Shown: in pieces, positions 9,842 to 22,249 of the stretch
How the letters are laid out: every line of letters starts with the position of its first letter
How positions within the stretch are numbered: position 1 is the stretch's first letter
Translations under genes and position numbers: made by a program
Source of the DNA: Corella eumyota
Taxonomy: Eukaryota > Chordata > Ascidiacea > Phlebobranchia > Corellidae
Direction of reading: 5' to 3'
Assembly (NCBI GenBank): GCA_963082875.1
Contig: OY720098.1
Location: 10,912,001-10,976,000 of the forward strand
Length of the DNA: 64,000 bases
The notes under the pieces: generated by a model
The model's database searches: none
Told to the model about the DNA's origin: nothing
What the model saw: the letters and a program-made list of their open reading frames with translations, nothing else

Positions 9842-12800
9842 ATGATTGAAATGGATGAAGTAGGTCTAAGTCCTTCGGGTAGTTCTCCTCTTTCGGAAAG
9901 ATGGCCGCCGTTAGGTTAGTAAAATTAAATATCAGACAATCTAAAACTAAATACGCCCCGCGTAAAATAAATATCTGTCTAAATGTAAGCACTGCATTAC
10001 TTCGGCCAAACATTCTTATTCGGCAGTGTGAGACGACGACAAAATAAATGCGTTCAGCCTGTAGTTTTTAAAGTACTTTAATATTAAACTTATTTTCTAC
10101 GAACTAAAAAAAAATTGTATATAACTTGTTTTTTTTATAAAAACGGTATTTTGTGACAACTGGAGTAATAATATCTTATAACATTGTTATACTTTTTTTA
10201 TTTACAGGTGCATCAGCTTCACCTGATCTTCCAATCACAGTTGAACCGAAAGCGTTTGAGACAAATCGAATTAAAGAGCTGGAGGATGAAAAAGAGCAAC
10301 TATCTTCCTCTCTGTTTTCACTGACCACTAAATTTGCTCAAGTAAATAAACGTTTTTATAATAAATAGTTAAAAAGTTGAATAATTTAACTTTTTATCTT
10401 ATTTTTTGTTTTATGCAAAAAAACTTTTTATTTAATACAGATTCAGTTTCGACTACATCAAATAACTGAAGCTTCTCAAAGTGACAAAGATGATCTTTTA
10501 ACTCAGTTAGAAGAGTTTGCAAATGGAGGTTGTGTTGACTCTCATTCTTTAATTAAATCTTCCAAGGTTTGTTATAATTTAAATTAATTTTAAGTTGAAT
10601 ACATTTTTTGTAAACAAGTATTTTATTTATTTTTAAATTTTATATTTTTTAATCTATGTTTAAATATTTTTTTAATAATTTTGTAATTTTAATATTTTTT
10701 TATATATTTTGCAGGAAAATGAAAGTGCAGAAATAAGCAAAGAGTTAAAAGACAAACAGGATTTAATTATACATGAACTTAAATCACAACTTAATGACTT
10801 GGAATCTTTTGCATATAAACAGGTATATATATAGACTATATTACATATTATACAAAAATATAATTTTTTAATTTTTGCTTGTGTTTTTTTGTAAGTAAAT
10901 TTTAGCTGTGTTTTGTTTACAGTTTTAAATGGGCTAGTGTGTCATTCCTTCTGTTAGTGTTAAACATTTAAAAAAATGTGTATTCAAAAAAATTATATAT
11001 ATATATATATTTCTTTAAATTGATGCTAAAAATCAAATTTAATAAATTTATTTATAAAAAGAAATTGCTTATTTAAATATAATGCTGTTGTTATTTAATG
11101 TTGCTATTTTTATTAGGGAACTGGAAATTTACCCCAATCGGTTCAACTCGAAAAACAACAAGCCTTATTGGAACAATTGGTTGAAAAATTAAATCTCAAA
11201 GAAAATTTGGAAGATATTTCTACAACCTCAGTTGATGATTTAAAAACCAAAATGGACACTGCTGTTTCTGAGGTAAAGTTTTAACAGTTAAATGTGAATA
11301 TAAATTATTTTGTGAAGTCAAATAATAAACAGTTGTGTTACTGTTTGGTAAAATTCTTATGCCATTGTCTGTTTATTTATAAACATGTGGTTTATAAATA
11401 ATTGATTATCTTCTTGTTTTTATCAATCTATATTTCTATAATTGTTATGTGAAATATGTTGATAAAATCAATAAAATAGAGTACTAGGATATTGTTTATT
11501 ATTTTGTTTTTAAATTTTTGAGTAATATTGCAGATAATAAACCTGGCTAAAATGAAACAACAAATTGTGGATCATTTACAAACTCAAATACAAGATTTGG
11601 AAAGATTTTTGCAGTTCAGACAAATTGAAATCAATGGTATGTATTTAAATCCCAATTTAATAAATTGAAAATCAAAATATAATTTAAGTATAAATTAAGT
11701 TTAAATTAGGTAGCCTGCAAACACTGTCTTAGGTTATTATTATTTTTTAAGGAAGTTTTTTTAACCTTGTAACATTTTTTAGACGGTCAGAAATCTTCAG
11801 GTTCTGTACCAACTTCTTCTCTTCCAACTTCAAATGACAAGAAAAAAGAAAGAAAACAAACTCTTGCTATTATAAGAAAAGCTATGGCCCTCATACATGT
11901 AATTATCCTTATACTTTTTCAGCAGTTTGTATGTAATAATCCATTTAATTATTTAGCCCTAGAGCTATAATAAATTTTAATCTTCTTAATACACAAAATT
12001 TAGTTAAATAAACAATGGGTTATTTAAACTTTAAATGTTTATAGATACTCAGTTTCCAAAATACTACACAGTATAGGCCTATTTAAACATTGTTTATTAC
12101 TATAATACATATATACCTAAAAATGCAACGTAATTAATTTCAGTTTACCAACAGTATGTTATTTTCAGGTGTTTTCAATTGCCCAATTTGGTTGTGGTGC
12201 GGGTAGTACAAAAATGCCAAACAACAATATGCAACCAAATAATCCTGAAACTAATAAAAATCTTATTGGTGATCTTAAGAAGACAGTTAACAGACTAATG
12301 CAAGTTTAATTCTCAATTAATCTTAACAACAGAGTATATAGCTCTAACACTTAAATCTGATACAGTTTAATGTAATGTATTAAATTTGAAATGTATAATA
12401 GCTAAATGTTTTTGTATTTTTGCAATGCCGCGACCTAGCAATTCATTTTTAAATTTGTTGTATTCACTTGGGGTGATTAATTTGTTAGGCCTATTGAAAT
12501 TTAAAATCTAAACTAATTTGTAATTTTATTATTTTATTGTATATATATATTTAATTTTCAAGTATCATTTTTACCCAAAGTCAATCAGTATAAATTATTT
12601 TGTGCAGGCTATCACATTTTAAAAATATTTTATTACCATTTGAAATATGAAATTAAACAGATTTTTTTTGTTAAAATTTTTTAGAGTTCTTACATCAACG
12701 TCAATAAAATTACGAAAATGTGACGGAGAATCAGATTTATCAGATGATAGTACTTCGACTTATTCGGACTCTGATGATAACAAAGAAAGCTGTATTGCTG

Positions 12801-14504
12801 ATGATCTAACACAAGTAAATACATTTTTTTTATCAGTTTCTGTACTTCTCATAGTTTAAATATTTGTGATCAGTAAGTTTGTATTTGTTTTTCTTGTAAA
12901 TTAACTTGAAGACTGAAAGTTTCCCTTTTATTATTATTGGAGGTTTTTAACAAAATTGTTTACACATTACATTAAATAAAAATTGTAAATAATAAACTTC
13001 CTATTTTCATTAATTTATTGGATTTACAAAGTGTTTGTTGTTGTCAATATCGTGGTTTTAGGAAATTTTTTTTTTTTGTATTTAAAAAAAAAGTTTTTTG
13101 AGGGATAATATACACAATGTAATAACTTTTATGTGTTAACTTTTAAGTGTTTAAGAAAAAAGAAATTTTTTCCGAATTTTTAAAAATTTAATATTAACCT
13201 ATTGCAGTATGTGCGCAAAGAATTCTGTCAGTCCCTGCACAATATTCTGGCAAACGGTTTACTTCATGATGCAATAGGAAAACATTCTTCTCTGATTTCC
13301 CCCATTTCCTGCATTCTACCACGACATTTAAACACAACTTATTCATCAGGTTTGTAATACTGTGATTTGTTTTGTATACTCTGTTCAAAGGTTTATATTA
13401 TATTGTAGGTCATATTATGTTTGTATTATTAGTAGAAGACCTTTAAAATATAAATGTTAATATGATAGTAATATTTTAAAAAATTCAAATTTCGATTTTT
13501 TATTATATATAATTTTATTTTTTTTAAATTTAATTTATTTGTTAAACTCTAAGTTTTTAATTGGGGCGCATTCTTTAAAAATGTTGTTAATACACGGTTT
13601 TATTAAAATGTTGAACGAACGGTTAAACTAAATTGTTAAACATTAAAATTAAATTTGAGATTTTTTTTAATTTTGTGTTTTTTACCTATTTTTTTTAAAA
13701 AGAATCCATGCATCCCTGGGAATTATTTCTTGAATATTATGAACTTAAACATGGACAAGAACTCGCTAAAGCTCCCTCCAGGATGTTGAGTCGATCTTTT
13801 AATTTGGAGGATCTTGTTGCTGCTGGTGATAATTCCAGGTATTTATTATTTTTTAATTTAAAAAAATATTTATATACTTAAAATTTTTTTATAAATGATT
13901 TATTTTAGCTACTCATTCATATAAAAATAAAAACTATTGTATTTTATATTTATTTATATTAAGCAAATGTAAATTTAAATAGTTAGAAAAATTTATTTTA
14001 AAGTAAGTTTATTCATTTTTTAGAACCAAATATTCATTATTGGAAGCAATTCATCTTGTTGTAAATGACCACAACCCTCTTAGAAGAAGTTATGATGCTA
14101 TGTTTAAAGGTAAATTTAACTGCTTGTTCTTTATTTTATTACAAATAAATTAGTGTATTAATTAAATGTCAAAGCTAAGTCCGTCAAAAAAATTGTTATT
14201 TAACAACATTTTCAGGGAACGTTACCATTCATTAACTTTTAACTTTTTTTTTAATTTTACATATTTTTACTTTTTTGTAGCTTTAGTCTGCTTAGGCTTA
14301 AACACTGGCCGACTATCGCGTTGGATAAGGTTAATATCGCGCACTTCTACCCTTGTTTCGAACCACTTTTCCGACCAAAGTTATGTTGCCCACATGGGCA
14401 TGGAAGGTGTCGTCACAGTTCTTTCTCGTCTCGATAATCTCACTTTTCGCTTGCCGGTAGACGTCGCTGTGCGCCCGTTCAAAAACATTCGAGACGCGTT
14501 TTAG
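9842..14504 (+). CDS. RUNDC1: RUN domain-containing protein 1 (RUNDC1), 13 exons seen
   Basis: RUNDC1 is a coiled-coil protein with a C-terminal RUN domain; RUN domains generally bind small GTPases, and mammalian RUNDC1 has been linked to p53 repression and autophagosome fusion. Exons read: 9842-9914, 10208-10341, 10441-10566, 10715-10822, 11117-11272, 11534-11636, 11783-11898, 12169-12303, about 12685-12814, 13208-13349, 13703-13838, 14024-14109, 14281-14504. The product opens MIEMDEVGLSPSG with SERWPPLGA (human RWAPVGA), then coiled coils (FAQIQFRL, LNDLESFAYKQ, LPQSVQLEKQ), IIRKAMALIHVFSIAQFGC, and the RUN part with MHPWELFLEYY and the end LPVDVAVRPFKNIRDAF. All junctions keep phase except exon 8 to 9: exon 8 ends on a whole codon while exon 9 needs one or two bases, so a tiny exon may be missing or a base is off. 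The first methionine gives a start that aligns with the vertebrate N-terminal region. Confidence 0.93.
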
Positions 14505-16466
14505 TTGTTTTTGTAACGAAGCAAGTACAAAGTAATCTTGGGAAATTTTTTTTAAAGTTTTGATGTCTTCAAATTTATTGACTGCCTTAAATTAAAAAAA
14601 ATAACTCAACTTTGTCTAAAAAACGTATTTGCTTGATTGACATTGGTTTGTAAATATAACAACGTTATTTATTAACGTTTGATTTGTATAAAGTTTAAGA
14701 TAAGAGTGCTGCCAAAACAATATATTTATTTTAATCCCATTTGCACTCTTCATATATTTTCTACATTCTGTATAGACAAAATAACGTAAGGCGTTATGAC
14801 AATACTAACAGTACAATCTTTAGTTTGTATGTTGCGTTTGTATTTATATATAAATAGTCTTTATTCCGAATAGTTTTTTTAACATGCTCTTAGGTTGATA
14901 TACAAAGTGTAATAATGTCTTAGTTCCGAATATTTTTATTTCGTAATCTGTTTCTTTTTGTCGTCGTGTGCAATATTTCGTAATAGTTTTTTAATTTTTT
15001 TGTATATATAAATAGTGATATCGTTTTTAGTAGTCATGTAAATTTTGTATTGTATGCTAGAGTTCTATAAATAAATGGTGGTTAGACGGAGATGTGAAAT
15101 TGGTGTTTTTGTATTTGTGTATAATCTTAATTTAGCATTTATATTAATTTTATTTTTTAACAAATATAGTAGTAGCACATTTACAAATTAATCTAGGAAT
15201 TGAGGTATATTTACTATTTTAAATCTTCATTTTCTTGTACCTAATGTCAAATACATATGCTGTAAGAATTAAAAAAAACCTACTTCAAATTAAACATATA
15301 GATTTAATAGTTTTTCTTTAGCCTATTTTACCTCTTGTACAAATTACTGGTCAAAATCGCTTAAAGCAAAAACGGAAAAATTTTACGTGTTGAACAATCT
15401 ATTCCTTGGGCCGCATGGCCTTTTTTGTTAAACTTTGCCGCTTCGTTAGGAAAGAGGTAGTTTTGGTTTAATAAGGCTACAGTTTTGTCAATTAAGGAAA
15501 TTTGAATCGAGAATGAAATATAAAGTTGTAAATTTATGGTTTAAAACGCGTTATTCAAGGTAATTTATATAGTTATTGAAGTTACTATATACTAAAGTCT
15601 TGATATATCATTTTATTTTAATCGTATTCATATTTATCTACATTATAATTTCAACATAGTTAATAAACGTACTTAAATTCCACAATACGACACCTTTTAT
15701 CAAACAATAAAGCAAATGCAGAACGTAGTGGTATAGCAAGTTTTATATATAGAAATACGCAGGCTATGTTATAAATGGACATCTATACATATTTACATAT
15801 TCTGAGAGTTAAGAAGTTTAATTATAAAAGAGTATTGAGACTTAAGATTTTGAGGTCCAAAGGTTTTTTTGTGAATTTTAAAGTGCAAAAATATGTCGCT
15901 CTCGTTTTAATCCTGACAAGCCTGATAACATTTCAGGTGAGTTGGTGGCAGGTTGTTTTGTGATTCCACCTAAAAACATTTATAAAATATTTGTTATTAA
16001 TGTTTAAAAAATGTCAATTTGTTTTAAAAAGTAACTTACTTGAAGACGGTTGGTTATTAAAATTGCTGAACTGTGTTGGAGGGCTTTTAGTTATTGCTTC
16101 AATTGGAGGTTTTCCAACTTACCAGAAAATAATATAATTGTTTAAACCGTAGTCAAAACAATAATTTTGTATTGTGTTAAATTACGCTTACAAAAATGAC
16201 ATAGCACTTTGTAACAAAGGGGTAATACTTTTTATAATTCATTTATCGCACTTGTAAAACACAGAATAAACACTTTACGGAAATAATTTTAAAGTCTTAC
16301 TCGCATTTGTTGTTGCCACTTTTGAACTCGAACATAATCCACTTACACTTCCAAATTTCCTAGTAAATACGTAACCAAGTTATTGAAATTAAATCTTTAC
16401 GAAAAAGTTTTTTTAAATGCCTATTTTCATTAATTGGAAAATTAGCATTCAACTAAGCATAAGAAT
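14505..16466. other. RUNDC1 3' UTR and convergent spacer
   Basis: The first 600 bases are probably the RUNDC1 3' untranslated region; AATAAA occurs at about 15070 (CTATAAATAAATGG). The rest to 16466 separates it from the convergent CUB/LDLa gene. No coding region was recognised; a slightly GC-richer patch at 15400-15470 has no identifiable content. Confidence 0.45.
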
Positions 16467-18379
16467 TTACCCCGAAAAAGGCAAGTGCCGCCAAAATCCA
16501 CATCTCCATACTAAATACCCTGGTCTAAAAAACAACCAATATAGAAAGTATCCTCCTATTAGTCCACCCGTTATATATGCGATCCACACTAAATCTGCTG
16601 GTTCCGGTTCTTCTGGGACTTGGGCAGGCTGAGTTGTTGTCATTATAGGTGTCGTAGTTGTTGGAGCTTAAATTAAACAGTTATCTACTATTTTTGTGCA
16701 AGTATAAACATTATCAAAAAAGCCTACTTAGTATGATTTAATCATGCTCTTCTATAGGCTAAATTCGCCACTTGTAATTACCCATAGAAAAGCCTTTAAT
16801 TAAGCGAAGTTTAATTTAAAAAATTGCAATAAATGTCGTTTTTTGCTTTTTTTTAACATATATGTTTTTTGTAAGACTTACTTGAACAATTTCCAGGTGG
16901 GCCGCGGCTGTTATCAGAAAAGTCTCCGCAATTGTTAATCAGTGTTACATCACAACGGCCTTGCGTGCTCACACATCTACCATTGTTGCAAGCAAAGAGC
17001 ATAGGATTGGTACTGCAGTTCGCTAGAGTTAAGCAAATGTAATCATTTAAGTAAGGTGTTCTGCTTGGCAATGATGTGTGTACATAAGCTATGGTTGTTG
17101 TTATGTCAACACAATACAAAACAGAAATAAGTAAGACTACAAACAATTCACAATAGCGTTAAAGGTAATCATCTATTGGCTACACTTAAAGCTATTCAAT
17201 ACATTAAAAGTAGACCCCTGGAAACGTAGTAAGTTCTAAAACAAGCAAAAAAGTCAAACCGTTTGTGGAAAATGATGTGTAAGAGGCTGTAAAATTAATT
17301 ATCGTGTCTTGTCCGCCAGTACTTCTAACCTCCAAGGTTAAAGTGTCCCCAGACGAAAGATATTCAGTAGTCGGTAAAACTTCGCACAAGTTACTTGCTA
17401 GTATAACAGCTGGGTTGGAGTCGTAGAGTCTTAGCTGTGCGCCTGCGCAACCGTTGTCATGTTCAATAACATTAACTTCCCCTCGGCCTGAAAGTATTGT
17501 CATTTAAGAATAACAGGGAATTGATATGTATTGTTGTGGCAAAAAAAGCATTAAAATTTGTTCAACGTTTTACAGAAAAGTCTATTATCAAACTGAAAAC
17601 AAAGTTTTTGGCCAACAATTTATTTTTATAGTTTAATTTACACAGGCTACATTTAAAATGTCATATTTTTACTGTGCGGGATTCGTCAAGTTACCGCAGA
17701 TTCCTATATAGCTTATTTTAACTTTTATATGTTTGATTTTAGTATCACCCACTCTATAAGTATGACAGACGCTAATCCGTTTGTACTAAAGTGGCCCCGC
17801 TGCTGTCATACTGAGGACCCAAATGGCATCGAAATCTTTTTATAAAATTCCAGCACATTTAAAAACTAAATCACCTTAACTGAATTTGTAACTATGGTCT
17901 ACAGAAGCACAAACTACTGTAAGCCATAGCTAAGTATGCCTTATATATACTAATAACTTTCCAATATACCAATTAATATTAATCTTACCTGTTCCAATAC
18001 TAAATCGCAATCTTTCTGTAGGATTAATGGCGGTCATAACCAATGTGCATGGAGGAAACGCTGGTGTATACGCGGATATTCCATTGCCAACTCCAGCGTG
18101 AGCTTTAATTATTTGACCTGTATTCGGAGGCTCAGTTGTACCACAAGCACCAGGTAAAAGAATTACTAAATTTAAAGTTAGTTTTATTTTTACTTTAAAA
18201 AATTTTAAATAACATTTTTAAACTTATCAACATTATTTAAAACTTTAAAATTAAAAGGGTAGCCTATCCTGATTAGCATTACTCGTCATTTTATAATTAA
18301 ATTAAAAAAATCTTTTACTTGAATCAATGCTTGCGGCCAATTCAATAAGAAGGTTGAACAATAAAATGCGTAGTATCAT
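16467..18379 (-). CDS. CUB and LDL-receptor class A single-pass membrane protein
   Basis: Five exons (18319-18379, 17989-18165, 17260-17487, 16882-17088, 16467-16666), all joined in phase 1, give 290 residues. Residues 1-17 are a signal peptide (MILRILLFNLLIELAAS). A CUB domain follows (about 27-150; opening ACGTTEPPNTGQII, later NGCAGAQLRLYDS and GDTLTLEVRSTGG). An LDL-receptor class A module spans about 175-215 (ACNNGRCV, RCDVTLINNCGDFSDNS; the calcium-binding acidic pattern is largely kept). A Thr/Pro stalk leads to a membrane segment (250-271, LVWIAYITGGLIGGYFLYWL) and a cytoplasmic tail of only about 20 residues rich in aromatics and arginine. Each domain sits in its own symmetric exon, as expected for shuffled extracellular modules. 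The domain order recalls NETO and LRP10/12 proteins but the protein is much smaller; no orthologue was recognised. It is probably a surface receptor or co-receptor. Confidence 0.88.
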
Positions 18380-19409
18380 TTCCTTAAATTAAGTGCAGTT
18401 TTCTCTAAATAATGCTCATTCTAAACTTATTCTTTTTAAACCAAATATTTTATTCAATCTTACTTATTTTAATTCACTCTTTCTCAAAAAGCACAAAAAA
18501 AACGAAATCGAAGTTTTATATACAAATCAAAGTACACAAAACCAATGTTATGACAATAATGTTCATCGGTAATAAAATGTGTTGGGTAGTTGTTATAGCA
18601 ACGTTCACTACATCTTTGCCACAATTTGAATTTTTTCAAGAAAAAAATATTCAAAATTGTTTCGCCAAATGTTTCGAAATAAACTTGGGTTTAAATATTT
18701 TGTTTTACAATTTTTCTTGTTTGATCATCTGTGATTTATGCTGCGGTTTTAAATGCGTTTCTTTAGAATGTTAAGAGTTTTGACGTGCGTCGCCTAATAT
18801 CAATGACTAAATGTAAGTGTTTGAATGGCCCGCGTTTCAAAGCTGTGATTTTAGAGGTAAGCCAAAAATGGAGGACAATGAAAGCGAAATAAATCAACTC
18901 GAAGTTAACAATACGTGCGTGTGTAAGATCTTCACTTTCTTAGTGAATTTCTAAAATTCAACACTCTCTTTATCTGTCCAGGCCGCCCCTTTTAGGTAGA
19001 AAGTTGCCCATTTTTTGCAATATAGAAAAAGTTGCCCATTTAGAAAGTTGCCCATTTTTTGCAATATCATAATCAATTAAAACAATTTTGTTCACAACAA
19101 AAAAATTACAGATTTATACATGAGCATTAACTAAATTTTTGGTGCTTTGCTACATTATTATTATTGCATTGGAACAACCTTTTTTCGCAACCTACGTAGA
19201 GTTTTACAAAATTATGCAAACATTTCGATTATTTTCTGCTTTTATTTTTGACAATATTAAAAGAGTTTACACTAGGAATATAATATTAACGTGAAAGATA
19301 ATTTATTTGCTACAGTAGAAAGCGTGCGTCATTTTAAAAAGTTTTTGAGAATTAAAATTTAAAAGCCAAACTATGTAAAAGTTACCAAAACAAAGCATTG
19401 CCAGAAAAA
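18380..19409. other. spacer between CUB/LDLa gene and P450
   Basis: This is the upstream region of the CUB/LDLa gene and the 3' flank of the P450. A 120-codon open frame at 18412-18774 is low in complexity and not recognised. A short frame starting ATGGAGGACAATGAAAGC at 18869 ends after 28 codons and is unsupported. A small duplication lies at 19009-19068. Confidence 0.4.
19009..19068. repeat. short tandem duplication AGTTGCCCATTTTTTGCAAT
   Basis: The phrase AAAGTTGCCCATTTTTTGCA occurs twice about 40 bases apart, with a third partial AAGTTGCCCATTT between them. No coding frame runs through it. Confidence 0.7.
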
Positions 19410-22238
19410 TTATCTTTCTTTTGCGACAAACTTATACTTGAAGGGAACAAAAACTAAATTTCTACACCCATCATCAATCAATGGCAATTCGTTCGCGTCA
19501 GGGTCGGGAAGAAACTCAAACTTTTGCACCAATGAAACCAAGTACACAAACATTTCCATTCGAGCCATTTGCTCTCCCATGCAGCGACGTGGTCCCACTG
19601 AAAAGGGGATGACTCGACCAGTTTTTACAAACAGTCCATCAGCGTTTAGGTGGCGTTCTGGCATAAATTTCTGTGGCTCGTCCCATATTTTTTCATCAAA
19701 ATGAACAGCCCACAAATTTGCCACAACCTAATAAAATATTGCTAGGCGTTACATCATAACATTAAATTATTATACCATACGTTAAAACCGTTTGTAAGTT
19801 ATTACCTAAAACTGGCGTGAAAAATTAGTTTTTAAAGCATGCTTACCGTTGTGCCTTTTGGTATATTGTATCCTTTAAAAACAACATCATTTGAAGTAGC
19901 ATGGGGGACACTCGTAGGTACTAATATTCGAAATCTGAAAACTTCCTCAATAAATGCACATGTGTATGGCATGCTGTCTCTCATTGCATATGTAGCTCTG
20001 CCATTCTGACCTAAAACATATAAAAATGTTTTCTATTTGAAATGGTTTATAAAAAATGAAAGATATATTGAGTATATTCCAAGAATATTGCAATCAATTT
20101 TTACCTAAAACATTTTCTATTTCTGCATGTAATTTTTTTTGGGTTTGTGGGTGATGTAACATGCATAAAAATGACCATCTTAATGTGCTAAGTGTTGTTT
20201 CTGTGCCGGCTTCAAATAAATCTCTAATGTACTGAAGCATTTGTCGTTTCTAAACAGAACAAAATTTAGAAAAATTCAAAGAGTCGAAAAATAACGTTCA
20301 AAGTATAAATTAATTATTCTTACCAAAAAATATTTGTTTCCTTCCTTTCTTTGTTCTCGAATATAGCAATCAATAAAATCTCTTGGGTTTTCGGGGTCAA
20401 ATGTTTTTTCATGGTCGTCAATTATTTTTTGGAAAGTTACTATAATTTTTACAAAAAGCCTTGTTATTTTATATCAAACTCATATTATAGAAATAAAAGC
20501 TATGTGTTACAAGAAATAAAACATACCAAACAAGTCATCAACATCTTTCTTCACTTTAACCGTAAAATTTGCAAAGGGGGGGAAGTTTTGCAAAAATGGA
20601 GCAAACGTTAAAAAACCAAACAGCGTTGATTCCCACGGGTCCGTACTGTTTAAACAATTAAATTTATTTAGATTTTATGTTTAAAATATTTAGAAATTAT
20701 TTACAAATGTGTGATAAAAGTATAGTTACCCATAACAAACAGGCCTATAACGCTTTAGTATTGTGATAGTCAAATAATTGCAAATGTATTTATTTAACAT
20801 GATTTTTTCTTCATTTTATACAAAATCAAATTGGTTGAATAAATTCCGTATGGGTTTAGGTTTAATCCACTTGATCCTGCATATTTCATAGGTACTGGCA
20901 TTAATGTAATTTACTTACTTTGTATCCAGTAAGTTTATCATTTGGTTGTAAATTGGATCAGTGTACTCAAATCGCTCTCCAAAAACTACCCGGCAAATAT
21001 TGTTAGACACCGATTTTGTAAGTACTGGCTAAAAAACATAAAAATGATAAATTTTATAAAAAAATACAATACGCCTAAAGGATAAATTTATTTTTAGTTG
21101 TTTGTACCAAAATATCAAAAGCTTTTCCTCCATGGGAACGAATATGTTGATGTAAATATTCAAGTTCTTCTACAAAGTTGGTTTCCATATCCTTTTTACC
21201 AATTCCAAATCTAAATTTGATCAGTAAATCTTTACTAAAATTAGAGAAATTATTGTTTGCAATAACTCGTCATATATTTGTTTATAGGGATAAGTTGTGT
21301 TAGAGGTGCGTAGAGAAAGACAATATCATTAATACGACCACAAAAGACTCTTTCTAAACGCCATATTGAAAAAAAAGATAAAAAAACGACAAAAGGAGAT
21401 TAAACCTAAATTTACGTTTTTACTTTTTGGTTTTAATGGTAGTGTTTATGCTGCGATTTAGTTATAGGTTTTATTTTCTTATGTTAAATAATTAGCAATT
21501 TTTTCGCGGTTGTTTATCTAAATAATGGTCTAACTAGTTATCATGTTTACACACTAATAAAAAATGTTTGTCAGTTACCCTCGCAAAGTATGAATTCCAA
21601 AAGTACGCTGAGATTTCCACATTTCCCCGTAATCTATTAATGCAACCCCCAGTCCATCTGAAAGGAGTTTCATGATCGGAATATCTGGCCTTCCAGAAAA
21701 ATCAGCACCTTGTTTTACTAGCGCCTGTTATACCATAATTACATAGTTACTAATTTTTTTTATTTTAGTTGTTTTGTGCATTAATGAAGTTAAATACAGA
21801 GATATACCAGAAATATTACAATAATTCGACGGGAAAAATGACAGAATCAAATTTAAGATTTAAAACCTACTATAAGTATTAATATTTACATAGAGATTTA
21901 AAGTGTTTTATGACATGAAAAGCAAACCCAGCAAATTGTGTAAGTTAAGAAGCTAATTGCTTAAATGGTAGAATAGAACTTACTTGTTCAATGTCTTCAT
22001 AGCTGTTAAGAATGACCCAATCTTCTCTTCCCATTCGTACACTGAAAACCGTCCCATACGTTTTCGTCCACTTCTTAAAAACTTCTTCGCTTCTGTTCCC
22101 TACATAAGGAACTACCCCTAATAAAGGAAATCCTCTTGGTCCGGGGGGGAAATTCTTCGGACGTTTGTACCAGTAGTGAAATAAAAGACCACACCCAACT
22201 ATAGCCAATGCTAGGGTAAGGGAAAAGCAATCGTACAT
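19410..22238 (-). CDS. cytochrome P450, CYP2-clan, 9 exons
   Basis: This is a microsomal heme monooxygenase. Nine exons (21984-22238, 21579-21724, 21108-21210, 20919-21028, 20527-20645, 20324-20439, 20105-20249, 19847-20010, 19410-19727) join in phase to 1476 bases, 491 residues, the usual family length. Visible parts: N-terminal membrane anchor (about 5-22), proline-rich hinge PPGPRGFPLLG (31-41), I-helix AGTETT (297-302), K-helix ExxR as EVFR (354-357), MPER, and the heme loop FSVGPRRCMG with the thiolate cysteine at about 435. Nine exons match the layout of vertebrate CYP2 genes. The subfamily (2J, 2U, 2R or 2D-like) cannot be fixed by eye, and the substrate is unknown. A splice-acceptor-like TTTCATTGCAG lies upstream of the ATG in the leader, suggesting a spliced leader. 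The upstream DNA is a three-copy repeat that includes this leader. Confidence 0.95.
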
Positions 22239-22249
22239 GTTGTTGTTAT

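Noticed and set aside
18412-18774. 120-codon plus-strand open frame
   Set aside because: Low complexity Phe/Leu/Lys/Ile-rich translation, no splice context, no family resemblance; likely chance in AT-rich DNA.
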